Notes: generated from the letters alone by a model not told the origin. A stretch of DNA of 64,000 nucleotides from Candidatus Pacearchaeota archaeon (GCA_023228065.1 JALOBX010000001.1:62001-126000); one strand, 5' to 3'. Numbered from the stretch's first letter, positions 32,745-42,155 are shown. Made by a program: numbers and translations.

Positions 32745-32954
32745 CTAATAATTTTTTAGAATAACCTTAGAAGGAGAATAATTATAATTCCCGTTTTTAT
32801 GTGGGATAATTGGATTTCTCCAATATGGATCTTGATCTCTCCATATTCTATCGGGTATATTTGAATTTGGTTTATTTGTTGAAAGACAATTAGTGCTAAA
32901 TAAAACTAATCCTGCGATTATTCCTGTAGTAATTATTTTTGTAAGCCCTTTCAT
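32745..32954 (-). CDS. Small exported or lipoprotein-like protein (69 aa)
   Basis: Begins MKGLTKIITTGIIAGLVLFS followed by TNC, a signal-peptide-like helix ending in a lipobox-like Cys (weak fit at the small residues). The mature part is polar and Pro/Asn/Trp-rich (PDRIWRDQDPYWRNPIIPH), suggesting a short extracellular peptide. Function unknown. Confidence 0.55.
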   Translation of the reverse strand: MKGLTKIITTGIIAGLVLFSTNCLSTNKPNSNIPDRIWRDQDPYWRNPIIPHKNGNYNYSPSKVILKNY

Positions 32955-33054
32955 AATTAACTTAGATTGGTTTTATTTAAAAGGATTATGTATATAGAAT
33001 CTATTTTATAGAGATTTAAGAAAGTTTTATATTTACTTTAGATTTTATCTTCCT

Positions 33055-34347
33055 ATGCAAAAAACAAAAGTTCATGCTGTTCCTGGAGACTATGTTGAGA
33101 TACACCTTACAAAATTAATTTACGAAGGAATTTTATTGGAGGCTCCTGAAAGCGAAAGTGGAATTGTCTTGTTAAAATTAGATTCTGGATATAATATTGG
33201 TTTTAATAAAAAAGATATATTAAAAATTGAAGTTCTTCAAAAAGAAAAAAAAGAAGAGAGAAAAATTGAAGAAATAAAAAAAGACAGCGAGAAAAAAAAT
33301 ATTGCAATGATAATTACTGGAGGAACTATTGCATCTGTCTTGGACCCAACAACAGGCGGAGTTCACCCTCTGCAAAAACCAGAAGATTTTTTTAAATTCT
33401 ATCCTGAACTTTTTAAAAAAGTAAATGTTGCAAAAGTTGAAATTCCCTTCATGAAGGCATCTGAAGATATGGATTACAAAGACTGGCAAAAAGTTGCGAA
33501 GACTGCAGTCACACTTCTTAATGATGCAAATATACAGGGAATAATTATAACTCATGGGACTGATTTTTTACATTATACTTCTTCAGCATTAAGTTTTTTT
33601 ATTAAAGATTTAAACAAACCTATTGTTTTAACTTATAGTCAAAGAAGTATTGACAGAGCTTCAAGCGATGCTAATTTAAATTTACAGTGTGCTGCTCTTG
33701 TTGCAATTTCTGATATGGCTGAGGTTTCTCTTGTTGGACATGCCTCTTCAAGCGACGATTATTGTTATGCAATGCCTGGAACAAAAGTCAGGAAGCTTCA
33801 TACTTCCAGGAGAGATGCATTCAAGGTGATAAATGCTAAACCATTTGCAAAAGTTTTTCCAGATAAGATTGAGAGAATTTCTGAATGGAGATTAAGAAAT
33901 AAGGACAAAGCAAAACTTGATATTGGATTTGAAGAAAAAATTGCTTTGGTTAAATTATATCCTGGACAAAGTCCAGACATTTTGGATTACTATGCTAAAC
34001 AAAAATACAAAGGACTTGTATTAGAACTTTCTGGATTGGGACATGTTCCCTCAAGAAATTCAAAAAATTCATGGATAAAAAAATTAAAAGAAATTCAAAA
34101 AAAAGGAATTATCATTTGCGCTGTTTCACAATGCATCAATGGAAGAGTTGATCCTCTTGTTTATAGCAATGGAAGAGATGTTTTGGGAACAGGGGTTATT
34201 TATCTTGAAGACATGCTTGCTGAAACTGCTTTAGTTAAACTTGGATGGGTTTTAGGACACGAGGAATGGAAGAAAAATAAGAAAATAATCAAAGAAAAAA
34301 TGCTCACTAATTTTGCAGGGGAGCTTAATAATCGATTAGAGGAATAA
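33055..34347 (+). CDS. gatD: Glu-tRNA(Gln) amidotransferase subunit D
   Basis: 430 residues. The N-terminal beta-barrel (residues 1-75, PGDYVEIHLTKLIYEGILLE) is followed by an L-asparaginase-like domain: MIITGGTIASVLDPTTGGVH (first catalytic Thr), IIITHGTDFLHYTSSALSFF (second Thr and Asp) and the Lys-containing ALVAISDMAEVSLVGHASSS. GatD releases ammonia from glutamine for GatE, making Gln-tRNA. gatE lies 850 bp downstream. Confidence 0.95.
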   Translation: MQKTKVHAVPGDYVEIHLTKLIYEGILLEAPESESGIVLLKLDSGYNIGFNKKDILKIEVLQKEKKEERKIEEIKKDSEKKNIAMIITGGTIASVLDPTTGGVHPLQKPEDFFKFYPELFKKVNVAKVEIPFMKASEDMDYKDWQKVAKTAVTLLNDANIQGIIITHGTDFLHYTSSALSFFIKDLNKPIVLTYSQRSIDRASSDANLNLQCAALVAISDMAEVSLVGHASSSDDYCYAMPGTKVRKLHTSRRDAFKVINAKPFAKVFPDKIERISEWRLRNKDKAKLDIGFEEKIALVKLYPGQSPDILDYYAKQKYKGLVLELSGLGHVPSRNSKNSWIKKLKEIQKKGIIICAVSQCINGRVDPLVYSNGRDVLGTGVIYLEDMLAETALVKLGWVLGHEEWKKNKKIIKEKMLTNFAGELNNRLEE

Positions 34348-34350
34348 AAT

Positions 34351-34758
34351 TTATTTTATTTTGTTTATATGTTTTTCTAACATACTTTTTATTTCTCTTA
34401 TTTCTTCTTCTGCTTTTTTGTTAATTCTATAATCATATTCTGATTTTATTCTATCTCTTTGTGTTTGTCTGTTCTGAGACATTAAAATTATGGGTGCTTG
34501 TATTGCTGCAAGACAAGATAAAACTAGATTTAATAGAATAAAAGGATATGGATCAAAAGGTTGTCCTTTTAGATGTTGTAAGAATATATAACTATTCAAA
34601 ATCATCCAAGCCATAAGAAATGTAAAAAAGAAGAGAATAAATATCCAGCTACCTGCAATTTTTGTTAATTGATCTGCTGCTTTTTGCCCCAATGTTCTTC
34701 TACTTTTAAACAAAGGATGAGTTAAATGATGAAAATGTACAGCCTTCTTTTTTGACAT
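34351..34758 (-). CDS. DUF1003 membrane protein
   Basis: 135 residues with two membrane helices (FILFFFTFLMAWMILNSYIF; ILLNLVLSCLAAIQAPIILM). The family core FDPYPFILLNLVLSCLAAIQ and the following MSQNRQTQRDRIKSEYDYRI are well matched. Bacterial members are inner-membrane proteins of unknown role. Convergent with gatD, three bases from its stop. Confidence 0.85.
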   Translation of the reverse strand: MSKKKAVHFHHLTHPLFKSRRTLGQKAADQLTKIAGSWIFILFFFTFLMAWMILNSYIFLQHLKGQPFDPYPFILLNLVLSCLAAIQAPIILMSQNRQTQRDRIKSEYDYRINKKAEEEIREIKSMLEKHINKIK

Positions 34759-34873
34759 AGAATATAAATGTTTTATATTATTATAAATTCTTTTAGTTTG
34801 GTATTATATAAATTATCCCTTCTTAGTAGTTACAAAAGGTAAGATTTAAATAGTTCTGGAGATTGAGGAATAT

Positions 34874-35164
34874 ATGGTAAAAAACATAGATGAAACAGTT
34901 GTTAGAGATATTGCTGGAATGATTCCTGGAGTTAGCGCTAGACTTGGAACTCCTGAAGAAGATTGTGGTTATCATAAAGCAGACGTAGTATTAACCTATT
35001 CTGGAAAAACTTTTTATGTGCAAGTATCTCATACTGCTAAGTCTAAAAAAGAACAGGAAAAACTCTCTAAAAGAGGAACTTATTCAGTTTATACAAACTC
35101 CTTAGACCGAGCTCTTAGTTCTGAAGAGATTGCAAATAAAATTAAAAGTTTTTTGTATCCTTAA
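34874..35164 (+). CDS. Unknown protein, possible nuclease-like fold (96 aa)
   Basis: Starts MVKNIDETVVRDIAGMIPGV. The segment KADVVLTYSGKTFYVQVSHT looks like the D-x(n)-hxVxxS/K strand pair of a PD-(D/E)XK or Archaeal Holliday-junction-resolvase-like core, followed by KSKKEQEKLSKRGTYSVYTN. The catalytic pattern is incomplete, so a nuclease role is only a suggestion. It precedes gatE by 31 nt. Confidence 0.6.
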   Translation: MVKNIDETVVRDIAGMIPGVSARLGTPEEDCGYHKADVVLTYSGKTFYVQVSHTAKSKKEQEKLSKRGTYSVYTNSLDRALSSEEIANKIKSFLYP

Positions 35165-35195
35165 ATTTAATAAACTCCTTTTTGCTTAATTTTTT

Positions 35196-36641
35196 ATGTC
35201 TGATATTAATTATGAAAAACTTGGGTTTAAAGCAGGAATTGAAATTCATCAGCAACTTGACACCAAAAAATTATTTTGCAATTGCCCTTCTATCTTGAGG
35301 CAAGATGAGCCTGATTTTGTTTTAAAGAGAAAACTACATGCTGTTGCAGGAGAGAGGGGAGAAGTGGATATTGCAGCAAAACACGAAGCTGAAAAAGAAA
35401 AAGAATTTATCTACGAAGGTTATGGTACAACCTGTCTTCTTGAACTTGATGAAATTCCTCCATATGAAATAAATCAGGAAGCTCTAAAAATTGTTTTGCA
35501 AATTGCAATTATGCTTAATGCAAGAATTCTTCCAATAACTCAGATTATGAGAAAAACAGTTATTGATGGAAGCAACACTTCTGGTTTTCAAAGAACAATT
35601 TTAATTGCACATGATGGTTGGATTATTACAAAAAGCGGAAGAGTTGGAATTCAAAGCATTTGTCTTGAAGAAGATGCTGCGAGAATAATAGAAAGAAAAA
35701 AAGATTCTACAATTTATAGACTTGACAGATTGGGAATTCCCTTAGTTGAAATTGCAACTTCTCCAGATATACGCGATGCAGAACAAGTCAAAGAAGTTGC
35801 TTTGCATATTGGAAAAATTTTGAGAAGCTGTAAAATTAAAAGAGGAATTGGAACAATAAGACAGGATATTAATCTTTCAATTAAGAATGGAGACAGGATT
35901 GAAGTTAAAGGATTTCAGGATCCTGCAATGATGGTAAAAACAGTTGAATTAGAAATTGAAAGACAGCAATTTGTTCTTAATTCTGGACAAAGACTTAATG
36001 GAGAAGTCAGGAATGCTTTGCCTGATGGAAAAACAGAATTTCTTCGTCCGCTTCCTGGTGCTGCGAGAATGTATCCTGAAACAGATTTGCCCCTATTAAA
36101 AATTTCAAGGGATTTAATTAATGAAGTAAAGAAAAATCTTCCTAAATTAAGAGATGAGATAGAAAAGGATTTGGAAAAAATAGGACTAAACCAAGAGATG
36201 ATAAAATTATTATTCAAACAAAATAAACTTGATGAATTCAAGGAACTTTTAGAAATTCATAATGAACCTAATTTAATTGCTAAAATGATTCTTGTTATTC
36301 CAAAAGAAATTGCAAGTCATGAAAAGAAACAAGCTTCTGAAGTTGAGGAAATTTTAAACAAAGAAGTTCTTGCATTTGTCCTTGAAAAATTAGAAAAGAA
36401 AAAAATTGTGAAAGAGCAAATTAAGCATATTCTTGAAAGAATTGTCAATGGAGAAGAAATGGAAAAAGCTGTTGAATTCAAGAAACATGAAGAAAATATT
36501 GAAGAGCAAATTATGAAATTAATAAAATCAAAACCTGGACTTTCTGAAAATGCTTATATGGGATTAGTTATGAAAGAAATGAAAGGCAAGATAAGTGGTG
36601 GAGAAGTAATGGGAATTATTAGGAAGGTGGTGGGAAAATGA
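35196..36641 (+). CDS. gatE: Glu-tRNA(Gln) amidotransferase subunit E, short form without GAD insert
   Basis: 481 residues. GatE-type start LGFKAGIEIHQQLDTKKLFC with CPS, then HAVAGERGEVD, CLLELDEIPPYEIN, VIDGSNTSGFQRTILIAHDG, EEDAARIIERK and LGIPLVEIATSPDIRDAEQV. The tail domain (KPGLSENAYMGLVMKEMKGK) binds tRNA. Standard GatE is about 620 residues because an AspRS-like GAD domain is inserted; here GEVRNALPDGKTEFLRPLPG runs straight into AARMYPETDLPLL, so the insert is missing. GatE-specific rather than GatB-specific start motif supports the assignment. Confidence 0.9.
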   Translation: MSDINYEKLGFKAGIEIHQQLDTKKLFCNCPSILRQDEPDFVLKRKLHAVAGERGEVDIAAKHEAEKEKEFIYEGYGTTCLLELDEIPPYEINQEALKIVLQIAIMLNARILPITQIMRKTVIDGSNTSGFQRTILIAHDGWIITKSGRVGIQSICLEEDAARIIERKKDSTIYRLDRLGIPLVEIATSPDIRDAEQVKEVALHIGKILRSCKIKRGIGTIRQDINLSIKNGDRIEVKGFQDPAMMVKTVELEIERQQFVLNSGQRLNGEVRNALPDGKTEFLRPLPGAARMYPETDLPLLKISRDLINEVKKNLPKLRDEIEKDLEKIGLNQEMIKLLFKQNKLDEFKELLEIHNEPNLIAKMILVIPKEIASHEKKQASEVEEILNKEVLAFVLEKLEKKKIVKEQIKHILERIVNGEEMEKAVEFKKHEENIEEQIMKLIKSKPGLSENAYMGLVMKEMKGKISGGEVMGIIRKVVGK

Positions 36642-36742
36642 AAAATATAAAGATTATGAATTATAATATTTTACATGGATTTCATAATGTTAACCCTCCT
36701 TATAATTTGGGTGTTGCAGGACATAAAATAATCAGTTTGTAA
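36638..36742 (+). pseudogene. Truncated start of an endonuclease/exonuclease/phosphatase-family gene
   Basis: Overlaps the gatE stop as ATGA. The 34-residue ORF begins MKNIKIMNYNILHGFHN, which matches the N-terminal strand of EEP-family enzymes (K-x-M-T-Y-N-I-L-H-G), then stops at 36740 without the catalytic remainder. Probably a deletion remnant. Confidence 0.5.
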
Positions 36743-36787
36743 CTACTGTTAGTAAACATTTAAAAAGTTCTATCTTGGGGGATTTAT

Positions 36788-37681
36788 ATGATAATTGAAT
36801 ATGATGATAGTATAGAAAAACAAAAATTTTCTGCTTTCTCCAAAGAGCTGGAAGCTTTAGGAATTGAAGGAACTGATAAAGAAGGATATTATAATTTAGG
36901 GGAAATCTCTCATCCAACTGTTGCATTAGATAGGTATAAATTATCTTCTTTAGAAAATGGAGGTTTAATTAAGTACTTATTTACTGAAGCACCTTTTCCT
37001 GTTGGTACCCTTTATGATGGAGTGAATACTTATTGGTTTAAATATGATGGAACTTGGCCAGCTACTATTGATTCTTTAGTACATTTAAGAGGACAAAAAC
37101 AATCAGAATCTCTTTCATTAGCAGATAAAGTTTTGGATATTGGTTGTGGAACTGGAATTGCAGGTAACTATGCTTATAAAAAAAATCAAAACATTAAACA
37201 GATTGATTTTGCAGACATAAATCCCAATAATGTTAAGACTGCTTTAATGAATACTGGAACTAAGACAGGTATTATCTCAAATGGTTTTGATAATATTAAA
37301 GAAAAATATGATGTCATTTTGGCTAGTGCGGTTCCTGCTATGCCTGTTTATCCTGGATTGAAAAGGGAGATAAATCCTTTATTTGAGGGAACAGCTTTCT
37401 TAGAGAATATATTAAAAAATACTTCAGACCATTTAAATAAAAATGGCAAATTAATTTTATCTCATGCTTCAATGTCTGAAAATGTTTTTCAGGATTTAGC
37501 AAAAAAGTATGGTATTAAAGTTAAGGGATTAGACAACAGAGAAATTGCTTTTAGAGAAGAATTTTTACAGGATGCTGATTGGGTTAAATATCTAATTGAG
37601 CTTGGTGGGTTAAGAAATGAAGAGAAAGATGGACATAAGTATTGGTTTGATTTAAAGGTTAGAGAATTAAGTTTTGAATAA
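36788..37681 (+). CDS. Class I SAM-dependent methyltransferase
   Basis: 297 residues. A Rossmann methyltransferase core starts with VLDIGCGTGIAGNYAYKKNQ (motif I), QIDFADINPNNVKTALMN (motif II), EKYDVILASAVPAMPVYPGL (motif IV region) and LNKNGKLILSHASMSENVF (post-core). The ~100-residue N-terminal part (HPTVALDRYKLSSLENGGLI, APFPVGTLYDGVNTYW) may bind the substrate, which is unknown. A TATA-like CATTTAAAAAG lies 28 nt upstream of the ATG. Confidence 0.82.
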   Translation: MIIEYDDSIEKQKFSAFSKELEALGIEGTDKEGYYNLGEISHPTVALDRYKLSSLENGGLIKYLFTEAPFPVGTLYDGVNTYWFKYDGTWPATIDSLVHLRGQKQSESLSLADKVLDIGCGTGIAGNYAYKKNQNIKQIDFADINPNNVKTALMNTGTKTGIISNGFDNIKEKYDVILASAVPAMPVYPGLKREINPLFEGTAFLENILKNTSDHLNKNGKLILSHASMSENVFQDLAKKYGIKVKGLDNREIAFREEFLQDADWVKYLIELGGLRNEEKDGHKYWFDLKVRELSFE

Positions 37682-37683
37682 AT

Positions 37684-38235
37684 TTATTTCTTTTTTACTT
37701 TAGTCTCTTTTTTCTCAACAGACTTATTCATTGATTTTCCTAAATTATACAAAAACATTTTGAATTGCTTTCCTACTTCTTTCCAAGATACTTCTCCTTC
37801 TTCTAAAATTTCTTTCTCTTCTGTTTTTCTTACAGCTCTTGTTATTATTATAGTATATCCTACGATTACTACTCCTATAAATGCAATTGTGTAAATCAGA
37901 TTTATTGGAAGATCTAAATCAAATCCTGTCATTTCTTTGATTAAAAGGAAAAATCTATAGATGAATGTTATTAAATAACTGCTAAATCCCGCACTTAAAA
38001 GAGGTGCTGGAGTATTGAACGGAAGCTTAAATTCCCAGAACATTTCTGATACCATTGCGAAAAAGAAAATTATTAAAATAAGTAAAAGATTTTCAAAAAA
38101 TAAATTTACAATTGAACTATAAATTGAATTTTCTATATAATCTGCTAGAACTCTTGCAATCGCCAACAATATAAGAAAAGCCAGAAACCATACGAGTTTA
38201 GAAAAAATCATAAAAATTACTGAACTCTTTTTCAT
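37684..38235 (-). CDS. Membrane protein (183 aa), unknown
   Basis: Three to four membrane helices (SKLVWFLAFLILLAIARVLA, LLLILIIFFFAMVSEMFWE, LLSAGFSSYLITFIYRFFLL, LIYTIAFIGVVIVGYTIIIT) and a cytoplasmic basic C-terminal tail (KSVEKKETKVKKK). No catalytic motif or known family seen. Confidence 0.7.
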   Translation of the reverse strand: MKKSSVIFMIFSKLVWFLAFLILLAIARVLADYIENSIYSSIVNLFFENLLLILIIFFFAMVSEMFWEFKLPFNTPAPLLSAGFSSYLITFIYRFFLLIKEMTGFDLDLPINLIYTIAFIGVVIVGYTIIITRAVRKTEEKEILEEGEVSWKEVGKQFKMFLYNLGKSMNKSVEKKETKVKKK

Positions 38236-38312
38236 ACTAGTAAATCGGTTTTTACATTTATAATCTTTTCTAGCTCAGTAATATTATTAAATCCCACTTC
38301 TTTTTATAAAAC

Positions 38313-39605
38313 ATGCAAAGAACATTTGTAACAAATTTGAAACCTGGAGAAAAGGTTTTGATTAAAGGATGGGTTTTTGAAATAAGAGCTTTAGCAAAAT
38401 TAGGATTTATTCTTCTTAGAGACAAAACAGGAATTGTGCAGTGTGTTATTCAAGGCGATTTAATGAAAAAACTTTCTGAATTAACCTTAGAAAGTGCAGT
38501 TGAAATAAAAGGGAAATCAAAATCTGCAAATGTCAAAGCAGAATTTGTAAAAAAAGATGTTGAGATAGATGTTGAAAATATCGAGATATTGAGCAGGGCA
38601 GAAACACTTCCAATTCATGTCAACGAAAAAACAACAACTACAGAGTTTTCAAAAAGATTAGATTATAGATTCTTGGACACGAGGAAAGAAACTGTCTCCC
38701 CCATTTTTAAAATTCGATCCAGTATTTACAAGAATGTTGTTGACTTTTTTGATAAAGAAGGATTTGTAATAATAAATACTCCTAAAATTACTACAATTGG
38801 TTTGGAATCGGGAGCAGAATCTTTTGTGGTTGATTATTTTGGAAAGAAAACTGTTCTTGCACAATCTCCTCAATTTTATAAACAAATGTTTGTCAATGGT
38901 GGTTTTGAAAGAATATTAGAAATAGGACAAGTTTACAGAGCGGAAAAATCTAATACAACAAGACATCTTACTGAATTCACCGGAGTTGATTTTGAAATGG
39001 GTTTCATAAAAGATGAAAATGATATCATGGATGCTATAGAAAAAATGTTTAAGTATATTATTTCTAATGTTAAAGAAGAAAGAAAAGATGAATTGAAAAT
39101 TTTGGGCGTTGATTTAAAAGTCCCCAAAAAAATACCGAGAGTCCAAATGAGTGAATTGAAACAAATGCTTGCAAAAAAAGGAAAAAAATTAAGTGAAGAT
39201 GATGATTTAGATGCAGAAGCAGAAAAAATAATTGGAGAATATGCATCGAAAGAATTTGGAGAAGAATTTATCTTTGTAACAAATTATCCTGCTAAGGTAA
39301 GGCCCTTTTATCATATGCATCCTGAAAAAGATGCAAAAGGAACTAAGAGTTTTGATTTATTGTGGAAGGGAGTTGAAATTGCTACAGGTGCTCAAAGAGA
39401 ACACAGATTAAACATTTTACAAAAGCAAGCAAAAGAGAAAGGAGTAAAGATACCAAAAATCTACGAAGATATCTTTAGATATGGCGCAATTCCCCACGGA
39501 GGAGTTGGGTTTGGTTTAGACAGAATAACTCAAAGAATGTTGAATTTAGATAATGTCAGAGAAGCATTATTATTACCGAGGGATGTTGAGAGAGTAACTC
39601 CTTAA
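38313..39605 (+). CDS. aspS: Aspartyl-tRNA synthetase, archaeal type
   Basis: 430 residues. OB-fold anticodon domain (VLIKGWVFEIRALAKLGFIL), then class II core: KIRSSIYKNVVDFFDKEGFV, LAQSPQFYKQM, EIGQVYRAEKSNTTRHLTEF, and the C-terminal PHGGVGFGLDRITQRML. No bacterial GAD insert, as expected for archaea. AsnRS is encoded nearby, so a discriminating enzyme would suffice, but the residues that decide this are not diagnostic to me here. Confidence 0.95.
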   Translation: MQRTFVTNLKPGEKVLIKGWVFEIRALAKLGFILLRDKTGIVQCVIQGDLMKKLSELTLESAVEIKGKSKSANVKAEFVKKDVEIDVENIEILSRAETLPIHVNEKTTTTEFSKRLDYRFLDTRKETVSPIFKIRSSIYKNVVDFFDKEGFVIINTPKITTIGLESGAESFVVDYFGKKTVLAQSPQFYKQMFVNGGFERILEIGQVYRAEKSNTTRHLTEFTGVDFEMGFIKDENDIMDAIEKMFKYIISNVKEERKDELKILGVDLKVPKKIPRVQMSELKQMLAKKGKKLSEDDDLDAEAEKIIGEYASKEFGEEFIFVTNYPAKVRPFYHMHPEKDAKGTKSFDLLWKGVEIATGAQREHRLNILQKQAKEKGVKIPKIYEDIFRYGAIPHGGVGFGLDRITQRMLNLDNVREALLLPRDVERVTP

Positions 39606-40045
39606 ATTTCTTCTAACACCATCATTGTTTGGGTTTTATCAACTCCTGGAATTTTTCTTAATTGGTTTGTAATCAAATCATTTAATACAGGCATATTTTC
39701 TGCTCTTATTTTAACTAAAATATCTGTTGTTCCTGTAACAATATCTACCTCTTGAATTCCTTCCAATCTTTTAATTTTTCTGCCCACTTCATTTTGGGAA
39801 ATATTTTTATTAGAACTATCTTGATTTACTGAGATTAATATAAATGCTTTCAGAGGCTTTCCAATTTTTTCAAAATCAATGTTTATTGTATAATTTTTTA
39901 TTATCTCTTGTTTCTGCATCTTTTTTATTCTATTATGAACTGTGGTTATTGCTATTCCTGTCTTTTTAGAGATTTGACTTGTAGTCAAATTGGAATCTAC
40001 CTGCAGCAATGTTAAGATTTTAATATCTTTTTTGTCTAATTTCAT
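39602..40045 (-). CDS. Lrp/AsnC-family transcription regulator
   Basis: 147 residues. N-terminal winged HTH (DKKDIKILTLLQVDSNLTTS, QISKKTGIAITTVHNRIKKM) and C-terminal RAM ligand domain (FILISVNQD, GIQEVDIVTGTTDILVKIRA). Members sense amino acids and bind DNA as dimers/octamers. Overlaps the aspS 3' end by 4 nt, convergent. Placed between aspS and asnS, it may respond to an amino acid. Confidence 0.93.
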   Translation of the reverse strand: MKLDKKDIKILTLLQVDSNLTTSQISKKTGIAITTVHNRIKKMQKQEIIKNYTINIDFEKIGKPLKAFILISVNQDSSNKNISQNEVGRKIKRLEGIQEVDIVTGTTDILVKIRAENMPVLNDLITNQLRKIPGVDKTQTMMVLEEI

Positions 40046-40149
40046 TAAATGGAATATTTTTCCATATTTATAAATATTTTGGCTAATTTTAGAAAAATAT
40101 TCTAATATTTATGGAATATATTTATAAGATTATTTTTAGAAGTTTTATA

Positions 40150-40731
40150 ATGAAATATCTAAATTTAGAAGAAGTTTTACAGCCTAAACAAAAATATGTC
40201 CAGGAATTATCTTCAAAAATAAGAATAGACATAAAGGCAGTTGAACATGAAATTGCAACAAATACCTGTTTTGAAAAAGCAGAATTAATAAATTGGCCTG
40301 CTGAAAGAGTTGTTAAAGCAATTTTTTTCTACAAAGAAGATCTTTTATATGGTTTTATTTTTCCTGAATTGGGGACAAAAGATTCTCCTAAATATATTGA
40401 TTCTAAAGAGATTTTCCCCAGAATTTTAGGATGTACTAAAAAACAATCCAAAAAATTCAGCAATTCTTATTGTCCTGAAGGAATGGAACATGGGACGTGT
40501 ACTCCCTTTGTTTTGGATGATTCTTTTCAGAATCCGGGAAAAAGATTAACAAATATATTTATTCATGATTTTAAGGAATTAAAAAATAAATTAGTGGATA
40601 TTTCTATAGGTGGATTTGGAGAAAGAGCTCATAAAATCTCTTTGCATCTGCCTTATGAAGGAATATATGAAATTTTAAACTATAAATTTGGGGACAAAAT
40701 TCAGAAAATAAATTTGTTTGAAAATCTTTAA
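40150..40731 (+). CDS. Possible YbaK-type aminoacyl-tRNA deacylase
   Basis: 193 residues from the ATG at 40150, which follows a TATA-like ATATATTTATAAG by about 27 nt; an earlier ATG at 40111 is inside the promoter. The pattern INWPAERVVKAIFFYKEDLL...GFIFPELG, ILGCTKKQSKKF, MEHGTCTPFVLDD and IGGFGERAHKISLHLPYEGI resembles the YbaK/ProX fold (conserved Lys strand, G-T-C-T-P-F loop, late GG...ISL). Position between aspS and asnS supports a tRNA quality-control role; the assignment is tentative. Confidence 0.55.
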   Translation: MKYLNLEEVLQPKQKYVQELSSKIRIDIKAVEHEIATNTCFEKAELINWPAERVVKAIFFYKEDLLYGFIFPELGTKDSPKYIDSKEIFPRILGCTKKQSKKFSNSYCPEGMEHGTCTPFVLDDSFQNPGKRLTNIFIHDFKELKNKLVDISIGGFGERAHKISLHLPYEGIYEILNYKFGDKIQKINLFENL

Positions 40732-40755
40732 ATAACTCTAAATTTATCATATATA

Positions 40756-42060
40756 ATGGTTAATTTTATATCAATACAAGATGCTATGAAAAAAGGGACT
40801 GGAACAGTAGCTGTGCGTGGCTGGATTTACCGAGAAAGAGGAAGCAACAAGATGAAATTTATTGTTCTTCGAGATTCAACAAATATAATCCAGTGTGTTT
40901 TGGAAAGAGAGAAATTTGAAAAGCAATGGAATGAAATTGATAAGTTATTAGTTGAAAGTTCTGTAGAAATTACTGGGGAGATAAAGAAAGATGCAAGAGC
41001 GCCTACTGGTTATGAAATACAAGTCAGCAAAATTAATATTATTGATAGAGCAGAAGATTTTCCTATTAACAAAGATTTGAATGAAGAGCTTCTTGGAGAC
41101 AGGAGACATTTATGGCTAAGAAGCAGAAAAATGACTGCAATTTTAAAAATTCGTTCAACAGTTTTGCAAGCAATGAGAGAACATTGGATAAACAATGGAT
41201 TTTATGAATATCACAGCCCAGAAATTATGAGCATGCAATGTGAAGGCGGTTCTACTCTATTCAAAGTTGATTATTATGGAAAGCCTGCCTATCTAAGCCA
41301 AACTTGGCAGCTTCATGCAGAGCCTGCAATTTTTGCTTTGGAAAAAATCTTTACAATCCAGCCGGCATTTAGAGCTGAAAAATCAAAGACATCAAGGCAT
41401 CTTTCTGAATTGTGGATGGCTGAAATGGAAGCTGCTTGGTGGAAATTTGAAGAACTGCAAAAAGATGCAGAAGAATTAATTAAACATGTTATAAAAAAAG
41501 TTTTGGAGAACAACACCCCTGAACTGGAAATTCTTGAAAGAGATATAAAAAAATTAGAACCTGTTTTAAAAAAGAAATTCCCGAGAATGACTTACACAGA
41601 ATCTCTAAAACTCCTGAAAGAAAAAAAGAAAATGAATGTAGAATGGGGAAAAGATTTGAGGACAATAGAAGAAGATAAACTTTCTGAATTATTTGACACG
41701 CCAATTATTGTAACAGAATATCCAAAAGAGATTAAAGCATTCTATATGAAAGAGCCAGAAGAACATCCCAAACAAGGAAAAGTAGTTTTGGGTTTTGATA
41801 TGATTGCTCCTGATGGATATGGAGAAATTGTTGGAGGTTCTCAAAGAGAAGAAGATATTGAAAAAATTAAAGAGAATTTAAAAAAACAAGGCGAAGATTG
41901 CTCTAAATATGATTTTTATCTTGACACAAGAAGATATGGAAGCGTTCCCCACGGCGGTTATGGGATGGGTGTTGAAAGAGTTATCTCTTGGATTTGCGGT
42001 TTGGACACAATAAAAGACGCAATTGCATTCCCAAGAACAATGACTAGATTGAATCCCTAA
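40756..42060 (+). CDS. asnS: Asparaginyl-tRNA synthetase
   Basis: 434 residues. OB-fold start (VAVRGWIYRERGSNKMKFIV), class II motif 2 PAFRAEKSKTSRHLSELWMA, and C-terminal YGSVPHGGYGMGVERVISWI. The residues LWMAEMEAAWW after motif 2 distinguish AsnRS from AspRS. The matching tRNA-Asn (GTT) is at 54812. It provides direct Asn charging, so the transamidation route need only serve Gln. Confidence 0.95.
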   Translation: MVNFISIQDAMKKGTGTVAVRGWIYRERGSNKMKFIVLRDSTNIIQCVLEREKFEKQWNEIDKLLVESSVEITGEIKKDARAPTGYEIQVSKINIIDRAEDFPINKDLNEELLGDRRHLWLRSRKMTAILKIRSTVLQAMREHWINNGFYEYHSPEIMSMQCEGGSTLFKVDYYGKPAYLSQTWQLHAEPAIFALEKIFTIQPAFRAEKSKTSRHLSELWMAEMEAAWWKFEELQKDAEELIKHVIKKVLENNTPELEILERDIKKLEPVLKKKFPRMTYTESLKLLKEKKKMNVEWGKDLRTIEEDKLSELFDTPIIVTEYPKEIKAFYMKEPEEHPKQGKVVLGFDMIAPDGYGEIVGGSQREEDIEKIKENLKKQGEDCSKYDFYLDTRRYGSVPHGGYGMGVERVISWICGLDTIKDAIAFPRTMTRLNP

Positions 42061-42155
42061 TTTCTTCAATATTGAAAATATATTTTTTATTCTCAAATAT
42101 ATATCTTATTGAAAATATTGACAATTGTTAAAATAATTTTTTTTCTCAATTTTGA

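Noticed and set aside
42061..42155. AT-rich repeats (TATTGAAAATAT twice) between asnS and the next gene as a CRISPR or operator
   Set aside because: Only two imperfect copies in very AT-rich sequence; no spacers and no matching sites elsewhere.
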